Part shown: piece after piece, positions 11,101-21,422 of the stretch | Position numbering within the stretch: the stretch's first letter is position 1 | Layout: each line of letters starts with the position of its first letter | NCBI GenBank assembly: GCA_009602735.1 | Contig: WELA01009562.1 | Span: 13,005 to 64,641 of the forward strand | Reading direction: 5' to 3' | Length of the DNA: 51,637 nt | Source of the DNA: Mesotaenium endlicherianum | Lineage: Eukaryota; Streptophyta; Zygnematophyceae; Zygnematales; Mesotaeniaceae | Position numbers and translations under genes: made by a program | The notes under the pieces: generated by a model | Told to the model about the DNA's origin: nothing | Databases searched by the model: none | Seen by the model: the letters and a program-made list of their open reading frames with translations, nothing else

Positions 11101-14100
11101 ATAGACACTAAGAAACCATCATTAACCTGGGAAGGTTCACACCCCGTTTCAGCAATGGAGGCACAGAGACCCAGCCACGTCAACATTAAGCGGCACAGAG
11201 AGTCACAACCGCGACCACCAGAGTCTCAGATGCTGCTGCGATTTCAAGGTACATGGGAGAGGCAGAAGAGCCATCTGGCAGTGGAGCTTCTCAAGACAAG
11301 GCAAGAGTTCCCTCCTTTCTTACATCATTTTTTTTTAAGTGGACGTAAGTAGCTCAAGCAAATAGAGAAGGAGAGAACGCGTGCGCATCCCTCACAGGCC
11401 ACTCACAGGCGAGCTCCTCGGCGTCAACGACGGTGATGGTGCCCGTCATGCGGGACCCAAACTGGCCGTCCTCGTACTTATACATGCCCGGTGTGTTGAA
11501 CTGCCACGAGTAGCTAAACTCGCCCTGACCATTGTTGGTTGCATGGACATCGGCTGCAGCAAAAGCACATTTTTTGGATGTGCGTATGCTGGTGAGTAAG
11601 GACTGTGCTGTTGCAAATGGTAACAGAAAGATGATGCCTAGTTTGAGGTACCACTCCATTTGCGTGGCTAGTTTTTTACAAGGGCGTCTGAAAAAGCTCC
11701 ATCGTGTCCTGACACGCATCAAAGCATGAGATGTGAATATAGATAGAGGTATGTCTTATTCGTGTATCTATGGATGCATATCCATACACAAAGCAATATT
11801 TAAGTTGGTAGATACATATAAGACTATGTACATGTGTGTATAATTTACGTATATACTATATGTCTATAGAAATATATATTCATATGAACATATACTTATG
11901 AATATGAAATGATGTGTTCATCAAGAAATTCATCTCGTTAGGTGTAAATCTGTGTGCACCTAAATATGTCCACTTGCGTATTGATGTATGTGGTCAAATA
12001 TGCTTAAATATGTTCGTCATTTTAATAGATATATACATCAGTATATATGTATGAATGCGTTCAAATTATGAGGTAGATACAGACGTTTGCATTTTTGTAC
12101 CTGAGCAACATGCAAATAGACTCCTGTCACCTGTGCTTGCAGGCACCCGGGACAATATGTATAGAAGGTGGCAAGTCAACCTACTCAGGAAAGGACTTGG
12201 CAGGCTGCTGCAGAGAAGCAAACCAGAGTGGCTTACGTGTGGTGCAGGGCACGGGGGGCAGCTGCGTGACGTTGAGGAAGCCCGAGTTGTCGGGGCCGCA
12301 CGCCGCGCTCCGTGACAGGATGAGCTTGCCCGACCCCACCCCCTCAAAGTTCACAAATGGGCCCTTGCCCAGCTTGACCTCTGTGTCATGAGAGTAGTGA
12401 CAGAGGTAACATTGCAGGACGCGGGAGGAAGTGTCAGGGCAGGGGTTGCATTGGGCTCCAAAAAGATTGGAAGGCATGGCTGGGCGTCGCTTCACAGAGG
12501 CCGCTTCACAAAAGGGTGTCCATGCATGGAATGCGTGCCTGTGGGTGTCATCATGAAACTTGCGTTTTGCATGTTAGTGTGGGCACAGCTGAAGCAATTC
12601 ACATGCAGAGGAGGAGACAATGACGTGTGGCCTATGTGTATGAACGGTGGGGGCCCACAGTTACAAGTGGGCAGCCATTGCCACTAAAGAAGAGGCTCGT
12701 TGTGAGGATTGGAGCTGATGCGGTCGATGATGAGCTTACGGGAAGCAGAGGGGTAACCAGCACGCGGACCAATGCACGTGCACTCGCTTGCATGGTTTAA
12801 CGCACGTCTGTGTGAGACTGGACTAAGACCATAGCAGTTGCAGTGCACCTGCATAGGCAGGTCACATGGCAGACTGTCTGTTTGACCTCCCAAGACCACT
12901 TGCAGGACAACACAGCAGGCCACACGAGGTTGCTGCCAAAAAGACCAATCAAGAAGAGCCTAAACGGAGGCAGAATGTACCTCGGATAGAGTGGGGATCA
13001 TCATCAGCCCACACCCACTTCAAAGTGCTGCCCACCTGCATATGCGTCTCGTAGTCCACCCCCCTTCTCCAGTTCAGCGTTGTATAAGCTGCAAACAAAA
13101 GCACATGGTTGCCTCTCAATACCAGCCCCTGACGGAATTTCCCGCCCCTCTCATTTGTTCCAGTACATTGTACCTCACGTAGAATCAAAGAAGGGCACTA
13201 GGAAAAAGCAAAGGGCGCAGGATGGCATCAGACGTGCACAAGAGATGGATGCATAGTCAAATGTTGCGGGCATATGGCACAAGAGTGCAAGGATCCAAGA
13301 CGATAACTTGCTCAAGCCTCAGCTGCGTGTGATGCGGTACATTGATTATTGACCCAGACGCACACATGTGAGACTCAAGAGGAGTCAAGAAGAATGAGAG
13401 AGAGAGAGAGAGAGAGGATGTCTTTTACCTGAGTTGCAGCCGGGAGGCCACTCCCTGTTGACAAGCACCTCGTCTGTTTGGTGCAAGCGGTTGTGAATTG
13501 CCCACACAACATCCACCGGGAGGCTGGCCGAGGCAGCAATGTTGTTAATCAGCACGTCAAGAAAGGCGTCCTGCTCGTCTTGGGCAAAGACAAGCCTGCA
13601 AGACGCCGCATACAAAAAGAGGCAGCAGCATCAAGAGCTTTCCAGACCGCTGAAGGCAAACACCACTTGAACGCGGCTGCTTCTTGACATAAGATCTTGT
13701 GGAACAGGGGACAAAGGAAAAGCCTTGGCAGACTAACGAGGATGGCAGTCCCAGTGAAAAGGCTACCAAGCAACTTTTATATGCAACGCCTCCGAGTGGT
13801 GGCGTCCGTTACTGTCCACGAGCTGATCCTGAGATATTGGAGGAGATGCAACGCAGCGCCTCAGGAACCCCCACAGGGTGCCAACTGCTTCTGAAATTCC
13901 TTACAACCTCTGCCAGCCAAAGCAATTCACCAGGCGGGAGCAGATAAAGAGGAATTTGCACTCCCTCCCCTCTCTTAGACAGCATAGCATAAAAGCAGAC
14001 AAGCACATAGAAGGCATAGTCGCAAACAAGGACGACAAGGAAGAGGAGGAGGAGGGGAGCGCACCCGAGCTTATGGTGAGCGTATGCCATGGCCCGGTTG

Positions 14101-17100
14101 AGCTCCGACAGCGTGGTGAGCTGGCGGCCAGTGGCCGGGTGCGTGTAATTGCAGGCGGGCAGGTCAGTGGGGCCCCCCAGGTAGGAGCAGAGGACAGCCA
14201 CCAGCTTCTGGCCCGTGCGGGTGGGGTCCAGGTAGTATTTCTGGGGGCACGTGCAGGGCTCCTTGGGCCACTGGTACAGCGAGCGCGCCACTGCCACTTG
14301 GAGCGTCTCCATGCGCTCAATGTTGTTTGGACCCAGGGCCAGCCAGGGTGCGGGTTCAGGCGGCACAACCTGGCGCAGTTGAGAGAGGCGTCCATAAGAG
14401 AATTGCAGAGTTGCTTGTCAGGTAGAAATTTGTTATCTCATAAAAAAAACAGCAGCACTACTGCGAGGGTCTTCCAGGTGCGGGGAACGCAACCGTCACT
14501 CAAGACAATGGAACACCCACTTGGCACCGGACCTGCACCAGAGGGTCATTCCTGCATGGCAGAAAAAATACAATTGGGAACTTGGAAATATCTGCTCCTG
14601 TGCCAGCCGCCGTTGCAGCCAGGGCTGCTACATCTCCCAGCAATGCAAGCATTGCAGAACATTTTTGGGGCGGCAGCACTTGCCAAATAATTGGTGCATG
14701 TCCTGACCACCAGCCTTGTACCCATAATTACCACTCCTATTTTGTCTTTGTCATAAAGAGGTCACCAATATTGTGTGGGCAGAAGGATGGACATCGGTTC
14801 ATCAGGAATGGCATACCAGGGTGACGCTGGAGGTGGTGTTGACGGCTGCCTTGATTGTGCCTGGCAGAACCTGTGAGCTCAAACCAGGGACAGTTGGCCG
14901 GTCCACAGAAAGAGCTCTCCTTAAGTGGCGGGGGCGCATACCATCTGACGCCGGGCTGGCAATTTTCCATTTACCTTGAGAATCTTGAGACAGTAACTTG
15001 CGGCCAGCATTGGGTAAGCAATGCTTGGCACTCGCAGGCTGCAGTCGAAAACACACGCCAGGGAGCCAATTTCTATAATCAGCAACCTGTATGTCAACAC
15101 CATTCATGGTGCACTATTTTTCGGGAGGGGGGAGGAGGGGGAGGAGTCCTCACAGGGACCCAGGGAGTCCCAGTCACCTTTTCTTTATCCTCGCTCGCAG
15201 GCAGACGGTGCCAGGCAGCTGGCCGCAGCTGCCACAGTGCAGGTACCTAGGGCAGGCCGAGCGCCAACCACTGCAGGGCAGGTGAAATCTGCAACACCAC
15301 GGTCTACCCCAGCGGCAAGAGAAGAGACTCTAGTTGCAGGCCAGGCGACGCCACCAGCTCCACCGACATGGAAGCTGGGGGGGACACTCACCACGGCGCA
15401 GGCTACACAGTTGACGGCACTGCTGGACGGGAGGCGCAGCACCAGCTTTGACAGCGGCATGCACGATCTCGGGCGCTATCGGGGGGACCCCATGCGGATT
15501 ACTCTCACGTCGCAGGAGCCCATTTTCCTGAAGCGTTATCGCTACAGCCACTTTGAGGATGGCTTGATCAGCGCGCAGACAGGCAAGCTGGAGGACAGCC
15601 GGCTCATTCGAGAGTCCTCCTCTCGCTATGCCGCACCCACGGTCATGCCAGCCAAGAAGGATGCCTTGGGCAACTGATCCGAGAAGAGGATGTGCGGTGA
15701 CTATCGTAGGCTGAACGAGGTCACCGAGCAGGACAGATATCCTATGCCGACGCCTGACGAGATCTTTGACGACATTGGNCAGCCTGGAAAGCAGCCGAGG
15801 TCTTTGAAAAATCAGGTTTCAGAATCTGGGATTTGGGTCTTGTGCAAGGCCACAAGTCACAAGAGCCAAAACTGAAACTACACTGGACATATAAGATAAG
15901 AAACTGCAGGCAAGGTGATGACCGGTAGTCATCCTGGACCATAATGTCCGATGATAATGAGGATGGGCGTCACAAACAGACAGCTGGCGGGGTTTTTTGC
16001 CAGGTCATGCCAACCTTGGGAGTGCCGCTGAAGCCGGTGAGGTCCGTGACGCCCCACGACAGGCCTTGAAGCCCATTCAGCGACGACCTTCCGTCGTAAT
16101 TCGGGTCAGCTGCGCATTGGCAAAGAGCATACATACTTCTCTTTAGGAAGGCGCGTCAGATAGAGCTCATATCAGGGCTTGCTACGCGACACCAGACAGG
16201 TGGAGTTCACTCGGCAATGTTTTTGTGTCCCCTATATATTGTGTAGAACAGGACGTACTCAAATGATGGAGACATGTCTGTCGTATGCCTGAAGCATACT
16301 TCAACATGCAGGTAGAGATGCGCGTGCAATGATAAGGCTATGTCCAACCGCTATCTATCAAAAGCGCTATGGGCCAGAGTACGTGAGCCTCCTGAAACAT
16401 GACAGGTGGCGGGCAGTGAGGGGTCTCACGGTGGCAGTAGGTGAAGTCCTTGTAGACGCCCAGGAAGCTGGCGGTGTCATTCAGCGCACACGCCGCCTGC
16501 ATATGCACCAAGCAACGAGCACACAAAGCAGAGGAGTCAGCCTGTAGGAGTGTCACCCATTGAGCAAATCTCAATAATGCACAACAGGTGGCAGTGCCTA
16601 TCGTCCACCATCGCTATAGCAAATCATGCCGAATAGTGGAATTGTCAACGATCTCAAAGCCTAAGGCCATCACAAAAATTGCACGCGGTGTATAAACAAC
16701 TAGATTTACAGAGAGACACACGAGACCATATCCACAGCACTTAATTCTCAAGGAGAGACATGAGGTCGGGACCACGTTAATGAGATGGGATCAAACATAA
16801 GAAGCAGCTTGGTCACCTTGGAACTAGTGGAGAATCCTGACATACAAAGAGAAATACGCTGCAAAACTATTGACGTCATATGGCCTAGATCACATGCGCT
16901 GGAAGCACCCACCAGAAAGAGCTGCACTTATCAGATTCAACTGCCTACACTTGCTCTTATACTGAGCTGGGAGGCTTACAACCGAGCAGTATTCAACTCA
17001 CGTCATAGCAGGTGGCTTTTGCATAAGTAGATATTATGCCTTCGGAATCTTCGTTGCAGACTTTGTAGCAGCCGCCCGCTATGTTGGCCATGTCGTGCTG

Positions 17101-20100
17101 CCCAATGTTGTCGCATGCCAGCGCTGTGCACACTGCAAAGCTCGCACACGTCTGCAGGCTCGCCACAAACACAGCAGAGACCCGTTCAGAAATTACCATT
17201 CAGTCACACATCTTTCTATCAGACTGGATCTTAGGACTATAGTTCTAGACGCCCCTGAGGAGCTCATATTAGTGAACTTCCTCAACAGTATATGAGACAT
17301 CTACCAAGCATTTCTCCTCTCCAAATTGCCAAGCCCTTGACCACACCTTGCCACTAGAAAGCTGCCAAGCAGTGAGAAGGGAAGCACAGGGGAGCACTAT
17401 ATTGGCTCTTTTTAGCGCCATTGAGCAAGCACACAGAAGTAACTCACCAGCCAATGATGTACCTACAAAAAGCTCTAGCAGGCGCGTCACATTTTAGTGC
17501 TCCTGCATCCAACGCCCCCAGCTTACCAGCACGGCTATCCACAATTCCTGTAGTATGTTGAGCTGTCCAGTTATGCTTCTTACCCTTCGACAAAGCTCCA
17601 GGCGAGACTCGTTACGGGCCCTGCAGCTGCCCCAAGAGCTCAAGACGACAGTCTCATTCACAAAGCTGTTCCCACCCTCCTCAGCTGCCGTGGGGGGGTG
17701 GACCATGTCTATCTGCCCCTCCACCTGCGAAACCATTCACCACATCAATATTCGCAAACAAATATGATCAAACAGAGGCGAATTTAAATTTAGAGAATAC
17801 CTGAGTTGCATGACCTGGCAACCCTCACCTCCCAGGAACGTCTTAGCAACCTTATGATGGTATCTATCTGGGCACTGCATTGTGCTCATGTCCGACTCAA
17901 GCTTGAAGGCGTTGCAGAAATGCCCAACCTGACTATACAGTACGGCCTGACTGCAACCTGCCCTGGTATAAGAGAAACTGCAGCAACAACACATTAAATA
18001 AGCCAGCATACATGAGAAACAGCAAACAAAATATCACCCCTCCATTTGGGGCGTTGATGATTATGTCCCAGCTGCCGTCTGGAATAAAGAACTGCTCCTC
18101 AAAACTGTTGACCAGAGGACCCGAGAAGACATTGGGCCGCTCGAACCTACGTAGGACAAGAATTCAAAGGAGAAGAACGGAGCGTTAGGTTCTGACTCCA
18201 AGTTGTGGGCCAGGGATGAAAGGAATGACGACACATGTCACAACAGTAATAATTGCACAAAAAGTGGCAGCAGTGGCATGGCAAGGCACAAGAAACATGG
18301 ACACTCTTGTGCACTGGAGTGAGAACGGAAGTGGAAGAGAGAGAGGGTCGGACCAGCAGAGGAAGGCCGGGTATGTGAGGCACAGGTTCCAATTGGAGGC
18401 CTGTTGATTTTCTTCACTCTCAAATACTGTGTTCAATCTGACTGTGACAGGTGTCACATTCTGCATAGACCCACAGTCAGCCTTACAGCCAAATCTTCCA
18501 AAGCCTGGAAACTCTTCTGGGGGAGAGCACACTCCATCTCCGCAATTTGGGTTGCTGAATATTGTCTGGCACAAGTTAAAGCAAGGAAAATGGGTTGGTG
18601 TTCAGGCTGGTCTCTTCCTATCCGTCTGTTTGGCAGTGTTTCAGTCAACCAGATACGACGTTGGCTGAGACATGGCACCAACAATTTGTCAACAACCTGA
18701 AGGGTCCCTCTTGACTTCATGCCGCATAATGAATTCATATAGAAATGACCACAGACCTGATTTACCTGCTGCCTCAAGGCATTTGGCACAGGCCTTAACA
18801 GCACAGTTTGGCTGAACAACATGTCTATATTGTATACTGAAGGAGGGCAGGCAAAAGTACCACTGCAATTCACGTCATTGTGGAATTGCATATTTTTCAT
18901 GTGTCACCAACAGCACAGTAACTCACGCCAGTATTGCTCTAATGACTCCGTACATTCCCTACTAAAGAAACAGTGTTTCTCATTCACATCCATGAGGCTG
19001 TAATCGCAGGGTATGATGCATAATATTGATCAATCGTGTCGTAGAAGCTCAGAATTTCTCACATCTATGATGGTTGTATTGAGCCACTCATAGAGTGCCC
19101 CAGGTCCACTGAAGCCTAATTTGTCCTGTCGCATGCCACAGAAGGAAGTAATACTTTGTCAAGATTCTTCTTGCACTTTTTGGGATGTATTATGAAGCTA
19201 GGACCAGTACCTCACTACGGAGCATATATAGGAAAGCAAAAAATTAGGAAGAAATTGGTTGCTCAGATAGCAGGAGGATGCATATGCACAACTCCAAGAG
19301 GGACGGGCGTGACATGTGACATACCGGTGGAAGAAGGTGCCTGTGAGCACTTGCCACCTGCAGGGCAGATGCTATCAGTATGCCTGCACCTCTGATTAGA
19401 GGCTTGACTTCCCCCGTATTCAGCAAGAGGAAGAAACGGCTCAAAAAATTAACATGAACCTTCAAAACTTCAAGCACTTTGTTTACATGCACCCTACATC
19501 GTTACCCCACCATTTACAATCTGTGGAGCAGCTTGCTGGACAATGTATATGGGACGATAAATGGAATCTACGTCAACTAATGAGTTCTCAGAAGTTTGCT
19601 TGCCGTGAGCACCTGGTAAGTCTTAAAAGAATGCTGTTGCATGTATAGCACTGTCAAGTAGAGGGCTACAAAAGCCATGAAGCCGCCCAAGCTTGCATAG
19701 TTTTGATTCCTTTCCTCTGAAGCCCTCACCTGCCAGGGGAATGAAAAACAAGTGTTGAATGCTCAAAAAGCTTGAACGATGTTGCATGTTTGTTGAGAAA
19801 CTGAAGACATAATTGGGAATTTCGATCTTAACAAATAGAACAACTTCAAATACACTAAAAAGGACACCTGACAAACAACCAACCCTTCCTACAAGGCTCA
19901 ATGGTTTATATTGAAGAAGACACCATGATGCTCAACAAGAAATTGCAAGTATACCCCTGCGTTGATGTTTTATGTGTCTGGACAACAGTCACAGCTTACC
20001 CTCCTAATCAGCTTGTGAAGCATATCATCATCTTCTCTGTGCCCAGTTTGTGAAAATCCAGTCTCATACACTACAGAGTCCGCATCATATTCTTCTTCAA

Positions 20101-20182
20101 CACCGAATGCAGTGTCTTCTTCTTTCTCAAGTTCTTGTTCCAACTTCTTTTTCCTCTTCTTCAAGATGATGACCGATGCCAT
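3081..20182 (-). CDS. Polycystin-family (PKD2/TRPP-like) cation channel, gene 1, multi-exon
   Basis: I placed about 32 exons with compatible phases and GT-AG borders, summing to ~1,473 codons: 20182-20000, 19729-19613, 19357-19325, 19125-19063, 18565-18354, 18146-18038, 17928-17815, 17724-17584, 17547-17527, 17151-17002, 16496-16430, 16109-16015, 14870-14817, 14369-14065, 13595-13429, 13088-12981, 12380-12237, 11553-11407, 11029-10853, 10424-10277, 9590-9404, 9148-9017, 8388-8281, 7854-7670, 7479-7282, 6846-6666, 6359-6300, 5674-5534, 5121-4978, 4652-4446, 4149-3988, 3239-3081. The start is ATG 20182 (MASVIILKK), the only good upstream Met. The family forms non-selective, Ca2+-permeable channels, often ciliary or flagellar. 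Six TM segments, the large TM1-TM2 loop (TOP domain) and the pore region are all visible. Least certain are 17928-17815, 17547-17527, a possible 15-nt exon 17462-17448, and small exons that may lie between 4978 and 4652 or between 3988 and 3239. Confidence 0.85.
5384..5529. repeat. Purine-rich (G/A) intronic tract
   Basis: An almost uninterrupted run of GGGAGG/GAGG-type units on the plus strand inside a polycystin intron, just downstream of the TM6 exon. It has several closely spaced G-runs. No coding function. Confidence 0.8.
5534..7854 (-). CDS. Polycystin 1, exons 24-28: channel core TM2-TM6 with pore
   Basis: Exon 7854-7670 carries TM2 (AVLEAILFASIVYQL) and TM3 (NSWNFVDLASLALLFVCAVL), matching the NSxWNxxDLAS signature. 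Exon 7479-7282 is the TM3-TM4 linker ending in TM4. Exon 6846-6666 continues TM4 (LFLIMLRVLKFLDFQPRMG) and TM5 (YSFFLLLAVIFIIYSLQAHL). Exon 6359-6300 is the pore helix (YRSMATSMNTNFQLLISNTD); the usual LLGD-type selectivity loop reads LISNTD here, so permeation may differ from animal PKD2. Exon 5674-5534 is TM6 (IFYCTFIIFVTFILMNFLIA). This is the firmest part of the gene model. Confidence 0.92.
6850..6900. repeat. (CA)n-type microsatellite next to TM4/TM5 exon
   Basis: An imperfect CACACG/CACACA array abuts the acceptor of the exon starting at 6846 on the minus strand, where it forms the (TG)n tract before the splice site. Confidence 0.8.
8281..10424 (-). CDS. Polycystin 1, exons 20-23: membrane-proximal polycystin (TOP) domain
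   Basis: Exon 10424-10277 encodes AMGKELLFGFKMQQY to DRIYNLRN. Exon 9590-9404 encodes FANIYNSCLDKKPSL to GVPVGFFHRQAK. Exon 9148-9017 has GYKDGFTVIFDVNLSHNRAA and ALKYLQDG, matching the conserved 'NL...YL.DG' element of the polycystin domain. Exon 8388-8281 has TEVKVTFQDGGKLAV and ends VAMELYHSTT. The 9017 end and 8388 start are the best phase-0 choice; a start at 8391 is equally possible. Confidence 0.75.
10853..11029 (-). CDS. Polycystin 1, exon 19: LNR (Lin12/Notch repeat) module
   Basis: The exon encodes ECAPGCPLWTIGNGQCLEAC then NVDACNFDAGDC, a textbook LNR with six Cys and the acidic calcium-binding Asp/Asn set. A second Cys cluster, CACSGSSCTCFPGQ, follows. LNR modules normally fold around Ca2+. 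The exon is symmetric in phase (phase 1 both sides), as are the two preceding ones, so these modules could have been shuffled as units. Confidence 0.85.
11407..13088 (-). CDS. Polycystin 1, exons 16-18: cupredoxin-like module
   Basis: Three exons (13088-12981, 12380-12237, 11553-11407) together encode a cupredoxin/plastocyanin-like fold. It opens with VGSTLKWVWADDDPHSI, which carries the conserved first His. Next comes a Cys-containing spacer (KLILSRSAACGPDNSGFL). The final strands are FSYSWQFNTPGMYKYEDGQF and SRMTGTITVVD. In type 1 copper proteins the last loop supplies Cys, His and Met. Here the Cys and His positions appear as Glu and Gln (KYEDGQFGSRM), so copper binding is probably lost and the fold is likely structural. 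The assignment rests on pattern recognition only. Confidence 0.65.
11735..12060. repeat. AT-rich TATATG/ATATGT tract in a polycystin intron
   Basis: Some 330 bases of degenerate ATATGTAT-like sequence, far more AT-rich than its flanks, within the intron between the two last cupredoxin exons. No open frame. Confidence 0.6.
13395..13417. repeat. (GA)n microsatellite
   Basis: A run of GA dinucleotides immediately downstream (minus strand) of the donor of the 13595-13429 exon. Confidence 0.85.
13429..14870 (-). CDS. Polycystin 1, exons 13-15: extracellular segment before the cupredoxin-like module
   Basis: Exon 14870-14817 (VLPGTIKAAVNTTSSVTL) follows the FSGTPK end of the preceding exon across the intron that carries the retroelement fragment. 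Exon 14369-14065 is the longest (305 nt), running from VVPPEPAPWLALGPNNIERM to ELNRAMAYAHHKL. Exon 13595-13429 completes the split Gly and continues LVFAQDEQDAFLDVLINNI to NREWPPGCNS. Frames and phases match at every junction. Confidence 0.75.
15366..15778 (+). pseudogene. Truncated Ty3/gypsy pol fragment (start of RT) inside a polycystin intron
   Basis: The frame reads MHDLGRYRGDPMRITLTSQE, then PIFLKRYRYS and SSSRYAAPTVMPAKKD, and after a stop (TGA 15675-15677) continues RMCGDYRRLNEVTEQDRYPM PTPDEIFDDI. This is the protease-RT connector and fingers region of a gypsy-type reverse transcriptase. The stop probably replaces a Trp (TGG to TGA). The fragment breaks off at the single N (15779) before the rest of RT. 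It lies antisense to the channel gene and differs clearly from the two large elements in this window, so it is another family. Confidence 0.75.
15779..15779. other. Single ambiguous base (N)
   Basis: One N falls exactly where the RT similarity of the gypsy fragment ends. This could be a collapsed gap or misjoin rather than a true element end. Confidence 0.95.
16015..17928 (-). CDS. Polycystin 1, exons 7-12: Cys-rich extracellular segment
   Basis: Clear exons are 17724-17584 (from VEGQIDMVHPP to RLELCRR), 17151-17002 (from TCASFAVCTALACDN to AKATCYD), 16496-16430 (AACALNDTASFLGVYKDFTY) and 16109-16015 (PDPNYDGRSSLNGLQGLSW). Phases agree, including the split codon joining 16430 to 16109. The weaker 17928-17815 starts VGHFCNAFKLESD. 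The micro-exon 17547-17527 encodes ELWIAVL. Many Cys residues suggest disulphide-bonded extracellular subdomains; I cannot assign a named domain. Confidence 0.65.
18038..18565 (-). CDS. Polycystin 1, exons 5-6: Cys-rich CGDGVC module and start of TOP region
   Basis: Exon 5 (18565-18354) encodes NCGDGVCSPPEEFPGFGRFG followed by CKADCG, a Cys-rich LNR-like module I associate with algal polycystins, and then NWNLCLTYPAFLC. Exon 6 (18146-18038) encodes WFERPNVFSG to DGSWDIIINAPNGG. The junction regenerates Trp (TG|G), which supports the borders although the donor is GTCCGA rather than a strong consensus. Confidence 0.75.
19063..20182 (-). CDS. Polycystin 1, exons 1-4: cytoplasmic N-terminus, TM1, start of extracellular loop
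   Basis: Exon 1 (61 codons) is charged and cytoplasmic: a KKRKKK cluster then an acidic stretch, with no signal peptide. It ends at a strong donor (GGGTAAGC). Exon 2 (39 codons) carries the hydrophobic TM1, SLGGFMAFVALYLTVLYM, as in other polycystins. Exon 3 is only 11 codons (VASAHRHLLPP). Exon 4 (21 codons) ends EWLNTTIID. All four are phase 0 and join without a stop, which supports the tiny exon 3. Confidence 0.8.
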
Positions 20183-21418
20183 GCTACAAGGACTAGGATA
20201 CTTATGCCTATTTGCCTATGCCCCCTCCCTTTGGTTGCTCCCGTGCCTTTAAAGTCCAGTTCGGACTGTTATTTCTTTCTATACGTTCTACTGCTTCAAC
20301 ACAAGCCCAAAGTATGCAACCTCCCTGTCCTGGTCTGCGTGATGTTCACTGCAAGGATGACACTGGGCATGCAAGCTGCATCAAGATAGAAGATGTACAA
20401 TTCTCTGCATACTCAGCGTAACGAGGATGTGAATTTCGATTTGACATTATTGCTACCAACTTATCTTTGATCATTGAATGTAGTGTTAGATGCCAACTAA
20501 GCTCTACGTCCTTGCCAATGATGAAGATGTTGTTCACTCCGGTTCCAAGAGCTGCTGAACATGTAAGCAAAAGCTTGGACCCGATGAGGCAGCTCTATAC
20601 CTGCTTCACAATAAATGCCTCAAAGATGTTTAAGAAGGCTTCTACGCACTACTTCCATGTCTTTTTGCAATCCAGGACATGCTGTCCGTACCAGCTAAAA
20701 TGTCGGGATACAGCTCGTTTGCGGACACATCCTAATGATGATGTAGAGAGCTTTTTTGGACCTGGCTCTTCCATGTCCCATCGTCAATGTTGGCACTTCT
20801 GTGCACTTCATTTTCGAGAAACGCCGGACTGAAAGCATAAAAAATATTCGCCAGATGACGTAGTGGAGTATATACTCATCATTTCACGTCACATCCAAAG
20901 ATTGACAAAGACAAACGTTATGCAGCTCTTCCATACCTCTAATTGTTCAAGGCACTTTATCTCATGGGCACTCCTGGTCCAAATTACGTCGGACTTGCTA
21001 GCGAAACAGCTGTTACCCGCTTAGGAAGCGAACTCCGGCATGCTCGCAGGTCTCACATCCGTAAGCTAGATATATAGATGGAGGTGATGGACAGTTCCAC
21101 GTATTATGTTTGCCCTCAGTAGACTCCACCGTCCAGGTCACTCCCTGTATCCATAGAACATTTCCGTGGACTTGGACTTTCCATTCGAGCTCAACGCGCG
21201 TTCACCAATCGGCCGCCCTGTCACAGCTTCTCCATCCCTATCAATGCCTATCGATGTGCACGGGGGTTGCCACCGAAAAGCTGCGACACGGCTACAAGTT
21301 CCAAGACTGTCCAAGACCATCGAGGGTCGAGACCAGCCGGGACCACCCGAAACCCCTTCATCAAGATTGGTCTTTAATACTGAAAATTTGCAGATATTCA
21401 TATAATGGAATGAAGAAA
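20183..21418. other. Upstream region of polycystin gene 1
   Basis: Between the start codon at 20182 (minus) and retroelement copy A. It should hold the channel's promoter and 5' UTR. The open frames here have no recognisable family and I see no clear TATA box or repeat. Confidence 0.5.
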
Positions 21419-21422
21419 TTAT

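Noticed and set aside
18910..19010. Candidate polycystin exon between exons 4 and 5
   Set aside because: Exon 4 joins exon 5 directly in phase and gives the expected WLN...NPNCGDG sequence; the candidate meets a stop in frame.
20467..20832. 121-codon plus-strand frame upstream of the channel gene
   Set aside because: No recognisable domain and located in the expected promoter/5' UTR region of gene 1.
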